64,000 nucleotides of DNA from Polydactylus sextarius (GCA_016801845.1 CM028928.1:10336827-10400826); one strand, 5' to 3'; positions 27,264 through 42,258 are shown, counted from the first letter of the stretch. Notes: generated from the sequence alone by a model not told the origin. A program made the numbers and translations.

Positions 27264-28739
27264 GTTTTGGACAGACCAAGTTAAGATCAGTGCTTGAGGC
27301 TAAGCAGGTTGCTATGCGCTGAAATGCTAATAAGCTTCCTGGCTCTCGGTGCAGGTCGACTAGCCTGTGTCGACTCGTCTTGACACTTCACACACATGCT
27401 GTCTTCCACCATTTTTAATCATTTTGATAGGCCTCCCTGGGATGCTATCCATTTAATTTGAAAGGGTTGAGCCACCCAAACATTTTCACCATCTTTAAAT
27501 AGGGGGGTCTGCCTCGACTTGTCTGCTTGCATTGTGACTCAACGAGGTGAAAAGCAGCCGACTGAAATGCTGTTTGGGTTTTAGGATAATATTAAGCAAA
27601 CAATGATAGTAACTCGTGGGAAAGATCAGTGAGCGGTGGGTAAATAAAAGAGACACCTTTTTTGTCATTTTAACAATACACAAGCAGTCAGCACAGGTGT
27701 GAACGCACAGCCCCTGCTAGAAAGAATACAGCACTTTGTTTGGATCCTTATTTCTTTTGTTAACCATTAAAACGCATCATATTCTATATGAAAAAGAGGG
27801 CTTAACCTATCACAACCTAAGCAAAATCCATTACAATATACGCCAAATAGAATAAAGACAGCAGTTTATAATTTAACTTCCAAATCTGTTTAGAAGATCA
27901 TTTTTGTTTTCGCTCTACTTTATATATCTTATAGGCTAATTCTCCCTGAAAAATCTCGCAGCCTGCAGCCAACCCAGTATGGTCAGAAATGAACCCTTGC
28001 CGTGTTGTATGATTCATAGGGAAGAAATAACATGTTTTATTGGAGTCTGAGAGATTTATTTCCTGGTGTTGTGGTGGAAGTATAAGGGACACGATCGCCA
28101 GGGATTTCACCATCCAATTTGCCAGTGTACTCTTCTATAAACATCAGTCAATAGAAAGGGGGACAAATTCTACAGAAAAATAATCATAAACAAACCATTA
28201 CATGGCATTTTGGTAATTGCCAAGAGACGCTCACAACGTTGACTATCCACTTAGAGTCAAAGGCAGAAAAGCCCAAAAGGCAAGTGGGGATGTCTGGGTG
28301 TTAGATGATATTACCGTGACTCTCAAGATAAAGATATTGTACGTTATTGGTTTAGACTGGCAAAGAAAGAGAGAGGGAGAGACCAGCACAAACAGATAGC
28401 GTGGGCGAGAGACAGACATTTAGACAGAGAGGGAAAATGTACATATATTGCCTCTTAGTAAAGGCACAGATCGCCCTGAGCCCCTTGATGTCCTTCTATG
28501 TGAGACAGCTGGAGCTCTCCATGAAAGCTACATTCAACCCCACAACAAGGGTGCTTGTTAGTTTCTAACTGTGACTGATCCAGTTTTATACCCTTTCTAC
28601 TTGCACCCTGTGCAACATGTACAATAAACTATCATTTACTTCAGCCTAATTTACTTGTATGCGTTTGAGAGACGTAGTAAACAGAATTATTGCGCTTGCT
28701 TTCATCAAAAAAAAAAAAAAATACGGTTGCAATCATGGC
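27181..28739. other. Gene-free stretch with (GA)n array
   Basis: (GA)n at 27234-27258. The segment 27300-27350 (tatgcgctgaaatgctaataagc) may be regulatory. No gene. Confidence 0.55.
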
Positions 28740-29330
28740 CACAAAACCAGCATGTAACCAAAAGCTGGAAAGGAGGAATTGACATAATTATTAATTAGTC
28801 GATATTACTGAATGGAAAAAGTCTGTCTTTGGTTTCCTCCCTAAAGCTTAATCGAACACAGCCAAGATGAAGCTAAGCTAAACAATACCAGGCAGTTAAT
28901 CTCCACTACCATACAGTTCAGATGCTGATAATGTCCACGGGTCTTAAATAAGCGAGTAGGCCCATGTTTTTTAGATTTACTTGTTTGCTGTTGTTTGCAG
29001 TCTTTAAGTGGTCTTTTATTAAAGCCAGTCATCTTCCATAGAGCCCTAATGCATTTCACTATTCCGATGCTAATGATGGCCTAAGAACACATTATTCAGC
29101 ATTAGTTTCATTTCCCTTTGAGCCTCAAATGGCGACAAACTGTCTTGTAACCATTAGTGCTTTAACTTGCGTAAGGCACGCCACCCGCAAACCCGTCTGA
29201 CAATGTGGCGCAAACGACAATGGAACCATTTCAACTAACTTTATCAGGAGCGAAACAGCTGAAAAGAACAAATCAATTTTCAGTCAGATTTATCGCATAA
29301 ATATTTACAGACAGCCCCATGAGGAAAGAG
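28740..29330. promoter_or_regulatory. Candidate conserved non-coding element
   Basis: Contains ataattattaattagtcg (about 28785-28802), gatgctaatgatggcc, a CpG-rich stretch (ggcacgccacccgcaaac ... ggcgcaaacgac, about 29175-29220) and tatcgcataaatatttac. CpGs kept in an AT-rich desert suggest constraint or low methylation. Confidence 0.3.
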
Positions 29331-32300
29331 ACGACTGCCAGGAACAAATGTGTTAAACGTGGAGGCAAGATTTTGAGTCTGCAGCTTTTCTTCTTCTGCC
29401 TGACAACACTGGTAATTTCTTGGCTTTGTGTGCATGTGTGTATATATTAATATATCTAAAAAAATACAGTTGCATTGTCCTTTATGGTAATATATGATGT
29501 TCTTGTATGTAAAAGTTTTAATGCATATGGTGTAAAAGTTTATGGGATGTGACTCTGTGTGTGTGGTGTGTGTGTATGCAAAATGAAACCAAAAGAAGAA
29601 AAAAAAAAGATCTCCTCTAACTTGCTGTTTAGCTACAAACAGACAAAAGTGAAACTGGTCATATTACTGTTCTTACCCTGCCATCTGCTGGCTCACATCA
29701 TTGTAGGCCCTGCATCGATTTCTCCGTCATAACTACCCCCCTTCTCTCTCAAACACACACACACACACTTCTCTCTTGCTGTTTCTTTCTGTTTTTCTCA
29801 GCCCCCCCCCCCCCTTCTCTGCTTTACTAATTCCCCTCTCTTCCTTTTTTTTCCCCCAACTCATTTCATTCCTCTTTACACAGGAGCATCTTTTGCCCTC
29901 CACGTCCCTTTTACACTTTTACAGCGAAGGAGAGTAAATGCGAGCAGCAGAGGTAGAGGGAGAACTAAAGGGGAGCGGCAGACGATTGTTATCGAAAAAT
30001 AAGCATGGTGCTTGAAAGGGATTTTAATTGAGGCATCCGTTATATTTGAAAAGGTGAACTCCTGAGGGTACAGAGGGAGAGGAGTGGCGACCCTATTCAT
30101 ACCCTCAGACATTCATAAAGAATGGCATCTTTTGACTTTCCCTTTTAAAACCGTGCAACCTTAAATGGCCTAAATATAGAGGAGGGGAGGCAGATACGGT
30201 AATTCTGTGCACCTTGGGGGGCGCCACCAGAGTACAGGACAGTAGGATACAGCTGAGAACTCCAATTAACAATGAGATAGGGTCCTGCTGCCCAAAAAAA
30301 GGAAGGAAAATGTCCTCTCTACGAGTCCCTGAAGGGAATGTCAATCCATCTCTTTTTTTTCTCCATCCGTCTCTAAAACTCTCCTCGGTGCCTACTTCTC
30401 ATTTTTAGCTTTTTTAGTTTCCTTTTCTTCAGTTTCTCTCTCTATCTGTTTAGCAATTATGTCATTACTAACAAGAGAGCCCAGCGATTTTTCTGCTGAT
30501 ATCAGTTGTCCAGTTTATATATCTACAGCTTAACTTGGGAGGAAGTCGACAGAGTGCTCATTTGTTGTTGTTTGGTAAGGTCAGCTCTTCATGAGCCCTA
30601 TTTCCGCTGCAGCAGGCAGTCCCTGTTGTCTTTTGCTATATTTTGACTGTCTGACCACTGAGTTAAACTTAGATTGTTAGTTTATTGTAAAGTTGGTCAA
30701 CAGCTCGAGGCAACACACAGTAGGTTTGTAGGTTTTTGTCTTAACATTGTCTCTCCAGATTCGTCCTGCTTGGAGATGTGTGCCCTTTTCTGGGGGAGAT
30801 GTTGCCCACACGTGTACATTTCTGTACTGACAACACTGATCAACCTTAGCATAAAACCTCTTTATCCTGTCATGTGATGTCTTATATATTTTTGCTGCGA
30901 CTAAATGACAAAGTCTTCCTGTATTATTAGTTAAACGTTTTTTATCCTTGTGCTTTGGGAAATACCTGCAGGCGCTGCTCTTGTGTCAGTAGTCCCAATG
31001 ATTTATGCATTGTTACTATAACCACTGCGGCAGCCTTGATGATGAAGTTATAAAACTTTGTTGCAAGTGCCATACCCACAGACGGTGTTTATCATCAGCC
31101 CTCATTTTTCAATGTCGGGAAATCCACAGTATCATACAGCATCTGTGAAAACTCATTAAATAAGACAGTGAAATGCTGAAAAGTTAGTGAGAGATAGTCA
31201 TTGTTGATAAAAGGCTCTTTGTTGTCCATTTTGTGTGGGTAAATTACGCTAATATCCCAACTGTAAAGAGAAAGTACAGGCAACTAGATGAAAAAACTTG
31301 AATGATGCTCAATAGTTGTTCCTGAAGTTTGTCTTTTGCTCACTAAACACAAACTCTGCTTTAATTAATAACGTACTCGCCACTGTCAGTAATCTCCTTG
31401 GATATTGTTTTGCTTCAAAAATGCTACTTGACATTCCACGTCGGATGGGATGGGGCATGTTCAGCTTCATGACAGAGGTTTTGACTGACTAAGTGGCGCA
31501 GTGTCAAACAGAAGGTAAATGAAATAATGACAGTCAGATTATAAGACCTGCAGAGGATAAGTGCTCTGGAAAAAAAGAAGAAAAAAAAAAAAACGTGCAT
31601 GTGTGTAGAAGAAAAAACACAACATATATTCTCCTGCACATGCGACATGACATTAAACGCAACGTTAGTTGCAGAAATATTTGATACAAATATACAAATG
31701 CTAATGCAGTGATAATAACCGCGACTCAGCTGTAGACTGTATCACTCACAAATAGAAAAACAAAAACAGCATTGATTATTACTTGAGCTGCTTTCCAAGA
31801 AAAATCCGAACTTTGTTGCATTTAATTTGGATTTTTACAGTGAGTCGTAAAATCTCTCATCAAAATGAAACAACTAACACACTGGCAAAACTATACGTCC
31901 CAGTGGTTATTGGGAAGCATTTCTTATCTTGAGCCTTGTGGGATGTGGTTTAAAAGTTGCACGTCTAAACACTTTTGCAGATTATTGGTTAAGATCTAAA
32001 TTAGTGTAATTAGATTCACTGGTCCACTGTTGCGCTCAGTTTCTGCACTCACCTGCATGCAAAAATATTGCTCTGCACAGTCCTGACTGATGTCCAAATA
32101 CCTGCAAGAAACAACGATGTAGTAGATAATAAGCACAGAGACACACTTCAAGAAACATCTCATGCATTCTTTACTGGAAGTTTACGTACGTGTCTGTCTG
32201 TTATCATGCGTAACCTTTGTGCAAGCAGCAACGCAAAACATTCTCACTAATGCAAGCATGCAGAGACATGGACCCAGTCACCCAAACGCATCCACAACAG

Positions 32301-34629
32301 CCCTTAAACAGTTCATTTGTCTCATAATTATGCAAATAGTGCACAGTGAGCAAACCTCAAACCCTTCAAAGCTGCAGCAGGAGTACTGCATTGTACGTTG
32401 GAGCAATGTGAGATTCTCTCTTCAGGCGTTATTTATTATTTTTTTTTTAACCTAATTTTTGTACTTTAAAGGTTTTACTTCATTTTCATTTATTTATTTA
32501 TACAACGACTTGCTCAATGTGCCAAAAAAAAAAAAAAAAAAAAAGAAAGACAAAAAAAACAAATTTAATTTTGCACTATTTTATACTTGTATAACAAAAA
32601 AACAAACAAACACCAAAAAGCTACTACACTGGGGGGTCGTGTGGCGGCACTCATTTGCAGCAAAGGCACATTTCTAATATCAGAGAGCATGTTCTGAGCA
32701 AGTGACCAAGTTGAGGTGTGATCTGTTATTTAGACAGGTTGGATGCACTTCCTCACAGCCTGAAATTTCCCCTGGGGCTCTCTTCCATTTCTCACTGTCA
32801 TGGATTTGAATCTTTCTACCACTGAACTCCTACAATTACTGAACATTCATCACCTGCCTACCTTCTTTGCTACCTAGATACTGTATGGAGTCCAGAGATA
32901 TGAGGCAGACTTGGTGCAGTTGGGAATACCAAGTAACACTGCTGTTAACACAGTAATGAAGTCTCATATCCTGGGATGTTAGGGATCTTTTTTTTTTTTT
33001 TTTTTCTCCATGTTTTCATGTCTGGATGTGCATGTTTATACAGCTGGGTAAAGGTTTTTAAAGGTTAAATTCTTCATATTTTTCAAAATATTTCATAATT
33101 GAATTAGACATTTTTAAATTATACAAGTTATTCCCAGACAGAAATGCCATCAATTCATTTCTAGTCAGAGATAAGTTTGTTCTCATCAAGCGTAAATCCT
33201 CTACAATAACAAAAAATATCTTTGGTATCTTTCCTACCGCACTGTAAATACAATGACTTATAACCAGATGCCACTGTATATCTCTGAAGCTTTGCACTCA
33301 TGAATAAAAGGCCTTTCCTTGTAAGGTGGGAAGATTTGTCCCCCTTCCTGTCATGCCCTCCAGTCCATTGTGTTACTCACACTCATTTGTAGAAGTCTTT
33401 TAACGCTAACCCAGAAAGCATAAATATATTATAATCTCATCACCTGTCCATATATACAGGTGTCACCCTGCCTCGCAACTTGATTTCCAGGAGGGCAGCA
33501 GTTTTTCCTGTGGCAACAATTGAAGTCACAGCATTATTATCAGGCAAAATGTATTCATGATAGCAGAGGTCCAAGTGCCTCCTGGGCTTTGTTATATAAT
33601 ACCAGACCTCTTTATCAAATTTAACAGTTTATTGGAAACAACTTGTACACATGATTTAGGCATGGGGCAGTAAGGCTAGGCTCCGGGTATCCTCCTAACA
33701 CGCCACTCATATACACGTCACACATGCACGCACACATTATGAAAACTAACAAACACATCCCGCACGGCAGCAAACATACACATTTTATCACACATCTCCC
33801 TCCTCTTCCTCCTCCTCCTCCTCCTTCTCCTCCTCCTGTGCAGCAGCAGTAGCAGCTCTTTTTCTCCAAATCATATCTAATGCAAACCTCTCACTGGATG
33901 AGGCAGAGCTTTTTTTTTTTTTTTTTTTTTTTTTTCTATGGAGGTCTTTTCTCTGAAGAGTGGCGCAATAACAAAAGTGGACAAATGGACTTTGTGGCCA
34001 GCAGCCAGATTTAAGTGATAAGTTAGTGAATGGGAGCTCTATACGCCTTCTATCTCATTTATAAACACATGAGCACACAAATGGATGCACATGTGGGTGA
34101 ACACGCTGTCACTTTTATTTATCATTTCATTTATAATATTTGATCTTATTTACTCGTATATGTATATGTGAATACAACCTAATATATATACATATATTAA
34201 AAAATCTTTTGACTTTTAATTTTTTTTAATTTTAATTAATGACTCTACTTGTTCAAATTCAAGAATGTATGATTAAGATGTATGTTGTGCAACCAGCTAA
34301 ATACACCATATCATCTATTGTGTCATAATATCCTGGCGATAACAAATCTTCCTCTCTCTTTAAGATCTCCTATGGGGACAGTAAATAGAAACCATCAGTT
34401 GGCCCGCTAATGATTTAAAGGGATGGTCAGAGGTCGTACGTGGTGCTATTAATGATCCCTTTTAACAGAAAGCACGCACAGGATCTGTCCAATCACAGGC
34501 AGCTGAGGAGTCACCTGGGGCCTCCGGATGAAGAAGAAGACGACAAGAAAGAAAAAGAAGATGTGTCTGGTTAAGGTTAGACTGAGGAAGAGCAGAGGCT
34601 GTGCAGTGCGCTCTGATGTCTGAGTGTGC

Positions 34630-34671
<42 letters not shown>

Positions 34672-36619
34672 GTGTGCGCAAACAAGAAACAGGTCGGTCG
34701 ACTACCCGTCAAAGTGTTTCTACTTTTCTTTTTTTTTTTCACATTAGTATGTTATGTTTCACAGCTAAAATATGGAAACGTGCTGCCGGTTTGCATCTGG
34801 TGTTGTGTTAAAAATATGAATGAAGTACCATGTCAACACTTTTCTGTTTTTTTTTTTTTTTAAAGCTCGAAAACGAATCCACAACAAAATGAAAAAAAAA
34901 AAAAAATTTGAAAACTTGTGTTGTATTTCAGGCTGCGATTAGAACTTTTGCTTACTTCATATGACACTTTCAAATTTGGAAGTACTCCTCTAAAAAATAA
35001 AATAAAATAACGATAAAACAAAACAAAAAACAAAAAATCAGTTTACCAAACATTGTAGCCTCTGGATAAAACAGTTAACATTGTACCCTTGGTGCTCGTA
35101 CTTGTTGGCACAAATGCCATATTCAGAATACTGGTTTAAAAACATTTGCCAGTGTGCCACAGCTTTAAAGTTTCCACTGTGTTCGAACAATTGTGGTGCT
35201 TTAGCTATAAACATTCATTAAACCTTTCAGCCATTTCTGCCCTCAACAGGGTCTTTTTTTTTGTATGACAGAGGTTATCAGCACAAGAAGGCAAGAGCGT
35301 CAAGCATGACTGACCTAAGACCTCTATCAAATATAATCTTTATGTGCTTTTTTGTTGTTGTTGTTGTTGTTGTTTTAAACATGTTTTCTACAGAGTTTTT
35401 GCACCTTTAATTCTATTCAATTCTATTCTACTCCATTCCTGTTGCTCCTCACTAAGGCTCCCATCAGTCCTGTGGAAGTTAATTACGGGAGCCAAGCTGT
35501 TGAGGGGTTCAGGAGAAGCTTTTTTGCCTGAATACTGGATATACACCAAGTCTGGCAACGCCACTGAGCATTGTCTGCTGTGATAAAATATGGACAGAAA
35601 TGCTGCTAGGCAAATCGTTTATCAGCCAGGTTTAGTATGCACATGTTAAAATGAAAGACTGCTATCTGCATAGGTTGTGTGAGCTTAGTTTAGTGTAGCC
35701 AACACTGTTTGTTGTGTATAAATGGCATGTTGGCTGTCGCCCCTGTGGGACGTGATCAATCACACATTGCCTGCTTTGCTCTCGAACAGCTATGGGCAAG
35801 TCTATTCAAAAATATTCAAACTAACATTTCCATCTCACCTTAACTGAATGCGTTGTTGTTTTGTACTTTCTCACCTCTTTTTTTTCCCCAACCATGTTAG
35901 AATTTTTGGAAAAAAAAATAAATTTTCCAATAAAACGAACTTATCTCGACATTCTCTGCAAGGCCTCACCGAGTTAGCATTTAGCGTCATCTTAGCGCTA
36001 ATGGTGTATTATGATCAGTCAAATCTAACATATTTCTTCAACCACACCACCATCACCCACCAAACAAACCATTATATAGAGCATGAGCTGGCACGTTTGC
36101 TCTGTCACAAAGTGGCCTCTGAAAGAACTGGGTTGCTCGGTTGCTTTAGTCTCCCGCTCCCAATTTGCCTTAATGAGCCAGTTGAAGCTGTCAGCCACAG
36201 AGAGAAAGAAGCTCTGATGACTGTCAGTCTGTGGTGAGCAAAAGGGACCTGGAGACTTAAAGAGGTGGAGAAAGGTCAGACACAGATTATACTGGCAGTT
36301 ACCTGAGCTCCAGGCAGGAAACAAAAAAAGGGGGAAAAAAGATGATAAAAAAGAAGGAGAAATCCTCCTGCTGGTGTTAACAAGGTAATCTACCGACAAA
36401 CTTTACTTTTAGGCATTTTGTCTTTTTTTTTAACTAAGGAACAAATATTAAGTTTTTACAGATGTTAATAAGCGAGACAAAAAATGCCAGCGAGGAGAAT
36501 TAAATCTATATATCACTTTAAATTCACTTTGACATATCTTAATGACTTAATCACTGACCGAAACAATGTCATTCTCAAAAAAAAAAAAAAAAAAGCTAAA
36601 TTCCCAGTGTTTTTGTCAA
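29331..36619. other. Gene-free stretch with many simple repeats
   Basis: Contains a C12 run near 29804, A/T runs (32523-32544, 32990-33005, 33910-33935), a (CCT)n-type array at 33795-33837, (TG)n at 34633-34679 and (TTG)n at 35352-35373. A block at 29920-30120 (gattgttatcgaaaaataagc, gggattttaattgagg) may be regulatory. No supported gene. Confidence 0.55.
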
Positions 36620-36860
36620 ATTACAGGGGGGACCATTAGTACATGGCTATTAACAAGTAATCACAAGAGGTGTAATAATGAAGAATGCCCTTCATTTTTG
36701 CAGAGGGCAAGGTAGACACCGGTGTCCGGCCCTCGTCTTCAGAGGAAAATATGGAGGGAACTTAGCTGTTTGATGATGCGTTTAATTCACACAGGAATAC
36801 ATTAATATGATAGTCAGTGGAGCGGCAAAGCCCCCAAGTAAGGTTCTCTCATTAGTATGT
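36620..36860. promoter_or_regulatory. Candidate conserved non-coding element
   Basis: Repeat-free block with gtaatcacaagaggtgtaat, acaccggtgtccgg, gatgatgcgtttaattc and acattaatatgatag. It contains the palindrome acaccggtgt (36717-36726). Enhancer-like, untested. Confidence 0.3.
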
Positions 36861-39800
36861 TTCTCTATTTCTTTTTTTAATTATTCAACAAAAAAACGAG
36901 GAGCCACATGACAGATGTATTGGCTGTGTCAAGAAGGAATGATTTGAATTTGAATTGTGCATAAAATCATGAAGGTTCATTTGTATATGTGAACAAAATA
37001 TTTGTCCTCTAATGAGTACAGAGTCAAATCCTTGGATGTGCTTTAATTTTTTTTTTTTTTTTTTAAGGATCTGGTCACCCTTTGTGTTGTCTGATTGTCA
37101 TTAATATAAAATTTCCACACATTTTGAGCATAAACAGCCACCTAATAACACAAACACGACGAGGACCGAACCAGACAAGAGTCTACCACACCCTTTGGTT
37201 TTTCCTGACTTCAAAAGCATACCATTTAGAGTGTGCAATGTCCCGTACGAGCTTGATGCTCGCACAAGTCATCCTTGGTTCATCTTGGTGGGATATTATC
37301 TCATGTCGCCATTGTCACAAGTGGTTGGCGAGGCTTTCATCACGCTTATGAGGTGAACACCAGATTTCAGACAGACTGGAGTATTGTGTTCTGGCTCTGC
37401 TTGGACAAAACACAGGACCCAAGTTCATGAAGATGGAGAATTATTAATGAAAACGCTGCTCTTTGTCATTCGAGATGACAACGTCTGAATATAAACACTG
37501 CAACTAAGAATATTTTATGTGGCTTGTGTTAAAAAAAAAAAGACTCCATAAGTCAAAAGATTGTGTAATGACGTACTGTATCTTTAAATAATGAAAAATG
37601 CTGATATGTTATAATTATTCTTCTCCTTTCTTTACTGAGATAGCAATGTTTTCATATGTATATTTTCTTGTACATTTGACTTGTTTTTAAGGTTCCTCCG
37701 GTTACTAATGGATCCATTTTTTAAACATGGACTCTTGCGCTGATTCTCATTATTGTTTCTTCTTAACTTTCCCTGACACAGTTAACCACACTGGGTTCTG
37801 CTGCTTTGACTTGAGGTTAACATCAACCTCCTGCAATAGGGAAGAGAACAAAAAAAAATAGAAAGACAAGTAATTCACTGCTTTCAATTAATCACGCTTA
37901 AATGCATACCCTCACAGAGTGATCATTTAGGAATGATGATTAATGAAAGCGTCAAATATTTCTCACAATTCTCCTCCTCATTGGGCAGCGGCGTTAATGT
38001 GGGTCATGACAGTCAAAAGGTGCATCAGCCTGATATCGAAGTCATGCTTGTAAACCCTATAACAGGGGGTGGAGGTCTTGTAAGTTAATTCCGCCTCATT
38101 ATTTTTTTTCCTCTTCCTCTTTTGTTTTGTTTTAGTTTTCTTTTTCTTTCTTTTTTTTTTTCCTTGTCTGATGCCTTCATTCCTCTTTGAACAGCCAGCT
38201 GCAGAGTGTGGTGGAAGCCACTTCTGGGAATCGGCAGACATCAAAATACAGGTGCAAGGTCGAGAGGACAAGCGGCGCACCTTGTGGGCATGCGGGACAG
38301 CGTGCGAGATAGTTGTGTGTCAGTGATTGTTGAGTCAATTAATTATTGAACTTGGCAAGAGATCAGTCGTTCCAGTAAGGTGATCCCATTTCCAACTGGC
38401 AGCATATTGAGACAGTAACCTATGACAGTATTAATCACTAGCACAACAGCAGGATAATTCCCACATGTAATTAGTCTACATTTTAATTCACTGAAAACTA
38501 GCACTTTTCGTAACTTGCTTAATTATGTACTTACACTTAATTATAGTCCCCACCCCCCCCTCGCCCGGTTTGTTTTCAGTGCCACAGATGGAAAAACATA
38601 TTTATTTTGGGGAGGAAGAGATAAAATAAAAACTCCACCTGGGGAAGGAACAGGAGGTCTCTGCTGAGTTGTGCTGCGTCTGGTAGGAATTTACTGGATT
38701 AGCTCAGTCACAAAATGTGAGATGAACCACATTGTCAGTCACCCTCAGGGCAGAGCAAGAGAGGAAGAGCTGTCAATCAAAGCGGGTCTTCAATAGTCCC
38801 ATTCACATCGCTTCATGGAATCAGTCTCTTGCTGTCTGCTCTTTGACATTTAACGCACTGGGGCCATGAGGATGGAGAGGAAAAAACATTCTCAGATTCT
38901 TTCTTTCTTTCTCTCTTTCTTCTTCTTCTGTCTGTCCTCAATCTTTTGCGCTTTAGCCGAGGCGCGTTGAAAGTAATGACACTGTTCATTTCGGTCCGAG
39001 ACAGCGCCACAGTTGTGAGAAATAACTGTAAAGCGGACGTAAAAGTTGTGTCCGCTTTATAAGTTGCAGTGACAACAGACAGCATTGGTGTAATGTGCAA
39101 TAAAAACGAAACGGATTGGACTTGAAGAACGCTGCAGTTACATTCTGTTTTCACTCTGATAAATTAGTTCCAATATTCTTTCGCAACACATATGATTCAG
39201 TTGAACGGTAGCTCTTTTAGCCTCCTACTTTTCTGGAGATGCATTATGAAATTCCCACCCAGCTCATCAATAACATATAACGCATTAGCTAAAGCTCATA
39301 CAACAAATGAATTCCATTAACTAATGTAGTCAATGAAAAGACAAACAAAAAAAAACAAAAAAACATGTCTGAAAAAGTGCTAATCTGATAAACAGATAAT
39401 ACCTTCTTCCTCTGAAAGATTCTCCGGGATGAAAAATCCTAGTGCAGTTTGTTGTCGTTTTTATGTGTTTTCTCTCTTCTTGTTTGTATTCCGGGGCAGC
39501 CGCCTGGCTCCGAGTGAGGTATACAGAGTCATTGCTCTTTTGGCTCCAGCCCTGACATCTCGTGCCCTCAAGTGCGGACTCCTTAGCCACGATCTGATCA
39601 GCATCTTTATAGTTTATCAGCCTTGGGGTTCAATTTTGGCTTGGATGCTTTTACAAATGAACGCAATCACTGGTGAGCCTTCGCATCCTGATTGCATTGA
39701 GAGAAGCGGGTGGAGGAAAGTTTAGTGGATTACCGTGCCACTTGAGGATGGAGCACAAACACATCGAGTCAGCCACAGAGGGGGCTGCCTGTGCCTTCCC

Positions 39801-41909
39801 CCCTGCCTGGGCTATTGGCACTCGCTGCTTGTACTCTGTCTTATTTCACTAAAATAATGTAATTGTCTCCCATCTTATTGCTTGTAAAGCCATCTTCTGT
39901 CCGCAGGCGATGTGTGTGATCAATGTACTATCTAACAGAATCAATTCTTCCAGGAATACCTTGTGTTTGTGAAATGATCCCAGGCAGCTGCAACAAAAGA
40001 TGGAGAAGGAAGTGGGAATGTGCGGTACTGGGATTAGTTTAGTGACTTGGACCCTCCAGTTCACACTGAATAGTATGACTCTTCACCCATTCCTCATGTT
40101 GTTCACCGTGTGTGAGTTTGTATGTGTGTGTGTGTGTGTGTGTGTGTATACGCGCTAAATATGCTTCCTAGGGAATTCACATTTATATTGCCATTTATGT
40201 GCATTATCTGTCAAACATCAAACATCTTCTGAGTGGTTTATTCCACTTGTAACTGCTGCAGAATTGGGCCCCTTGAGATGTTTTCAACCGTGCTGGAAAA
40301 TGATAGTAAATGTTATTTCATCTGTTTTGGTAATATAAAACAGATTTCCTGAAAATTTACTAGTGGAAAGGAATTTGTTCTTATTACTTCCAATATTTAT
40401 GTTTTTTTATCGCTCCAAGTATTTATTCCATCTATCAACAGTGTCATCAACATCAGTGTTGAACGTCTTGTCAAATATTGTTCACGAACTCGTGAAGAAA
40501 AAAAAAATACATGTAATAAAGTAATTACAGTAAGTCTGAAAGACAAGGAAATATGAAAATAATTACAATTCAATTTACTGACAGTAAAATATTTTTGACC
40601 ATGAAATATTAATACAGTTTTCAGAAATAAAAAAAAAATCCAAAAAATTATAATTATAATAACAATAATAGTAATAATGAATGTGAGGGTTTGATTCCAA
40701 ACCAACATAATTTGAGGTTGGAGTAAAAGTGTCTATCACATCAATTTCAGTGAATGAAATAACAACCTACTGCCAATCCTGATAACCTGTTCCCAATGTT
40801 CACCCCTCCTCTAATTCTGCAACTAAACAATGACATCAAAAGTGAATTATGGGAGACCTTTGGGGCGGATTGGGGAGAGTAATATGCCAAAAAACTATTA
40901 CAAGGAGGAAACTATGGGAATAAGACAGCTCTGGAGAAGCAAAAAAAAAAAAAGAGAGTGAGAGAGGAGAGAAGAGTGAGAAGGGAAGCATTTGGCAGGT
41001 TCGCTTGTGTAGCGACTGCGAACGGAAACCTCTGTGGCGATGACAGTTGTGTTTTACCATATCTTGTGTTTTTGCTGATTGTTTCCATAGCAACAAAACA
41101 AAAAAAAACAGAGAAGTCCCACGAAAGGAATGACTGACATTTTGAGCACATTGTTGTAATATGGTGTAAACTACTGGTTTGGCAAACATTTAGCAAAGCA
41201 AAAAGCAGTATCTGGCTTAATAAGCACTGAGATTTTCCCAGGAGGTAACATGACATATTGAGTTACTTACACTTGCTGAAAAAAAAAAACAGACAGGACA
41301 CTTTATGCAAATTCAGGTATGCCTTAGCAATTGTCATTCAGTTGTTTAGTCCAGTGGTTTAATTCGATTTAGGGGAAAACAGCGCTGCCAAATTGTGTCT
41401 TGCGATAACATCGCTGCAATGATTGAGTTACGTGTTATTGCATTTGTGACTTGAGTTTTGGTCCGTTGCTCTGCAGTTTCAGCCTTTACCTGAGAACAGC
41501 TGAACCAGCAAGAGAAGTCGGGTCCAAAAATCCTTTCATTTCCTTTGGAAACCACGTCATGTTCTATATTAGGTGGATAAAGGACGTATGTGCCTTCATG
41601 TCTGTGCACCTTAGATCTGGCCGGAGATTTGACCCTCCCCTTTGTCTGCATTTTCTTCCTCGACTCTTGTTTACTTTCCTACAGTCTCATCTTCACATGT
41701 CTTGTTTTGTCTTTCTCTCTCTCTCTTTGTCTCTTCTCTCCCTCCCTCTTGTCTTGCCAGGCTCTTACATTGCCGGCCTCAGTCCATTCTTTGGGTAGCA
41801 CAGGAAGTGAAACTGTAACACAGAGTTCACTGGTAATTGGCCACGGTCACGCTAACCAAACAGGAAGAAATCTGCAACTGATTAGAATTCTTCCTCCTGC
41901 AATAATAGT
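36861..41909. other. Gene-free stretch
   Basis: T run 37049-37064, a C8 run near 38553, (TG)n at about 40128-40147, and (CT)n/(TTC)n at 38900-38935 and 41714-41750. No supported gene. Confidence 0.55.
39830..40010. promoter_or_regulatory. Candidate conserved non-coding element
   Basis: Contains aataatgtaattgtctccc, a CpG pair (gtccgcaggcgatg), gtgatcaatg and gcagctgc (E-box). Short and repeat-free. Untested. Confidence 0.22.
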
Positions 41910-42000
41910 CCCCCCCACACACACACACACACACCACACCATCACCACCACCACCAACCCCCCCAACTCCCACCCTCACCCCCCCTTAGACCCTACCCCC
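41910..42000 (-). repeat. C-rich / CA-rich low-complexity block; G-quadruplex potential on - strand
   Basis: Runs of C separated by short spacers: ccccccc, then (AC)n, then (CAC)n, then C7, CCC, CCC, C7, CCC, C5 between 41958 and 42000. The complement therefore has more than four G3+ runs with loops of 7 or fewer bases. Confidence 0.8.
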
Positions 42001-42258
42001 ACAAAATTAATTATATTTGGGGGTCTATTCCCACTATTGGTTTTCCTGTTTTGAAGCTACATCATAAAGGGACAAATCCCAAAACAACACGGCCTTGCTA
42101 GTCTTTTTTCAATTATAGAGATACAGGCTAAGTCATAAAGGGCTGAGGAAGCAGCAAAGGCAGGCATCTATCTATCTCTTCATCCGGACAGGGAGCTACC
42201 GGCGGGTCAGATCAGTCAGCAAGACACAGACTGCTGAATAATCTCTTCGTGATTCACT

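Noticed and set aside
36025..36399. Overlapping 124- and 129-codon frames on opposite strands
   Set aside because: Both low complexity and mutually antisense; no support for either.
41590..42054. 154-codon + strand open frame
   Set aside because: Its second half is translated CA/CAC/C repeats (T, H, P runs); no recognisable domain.
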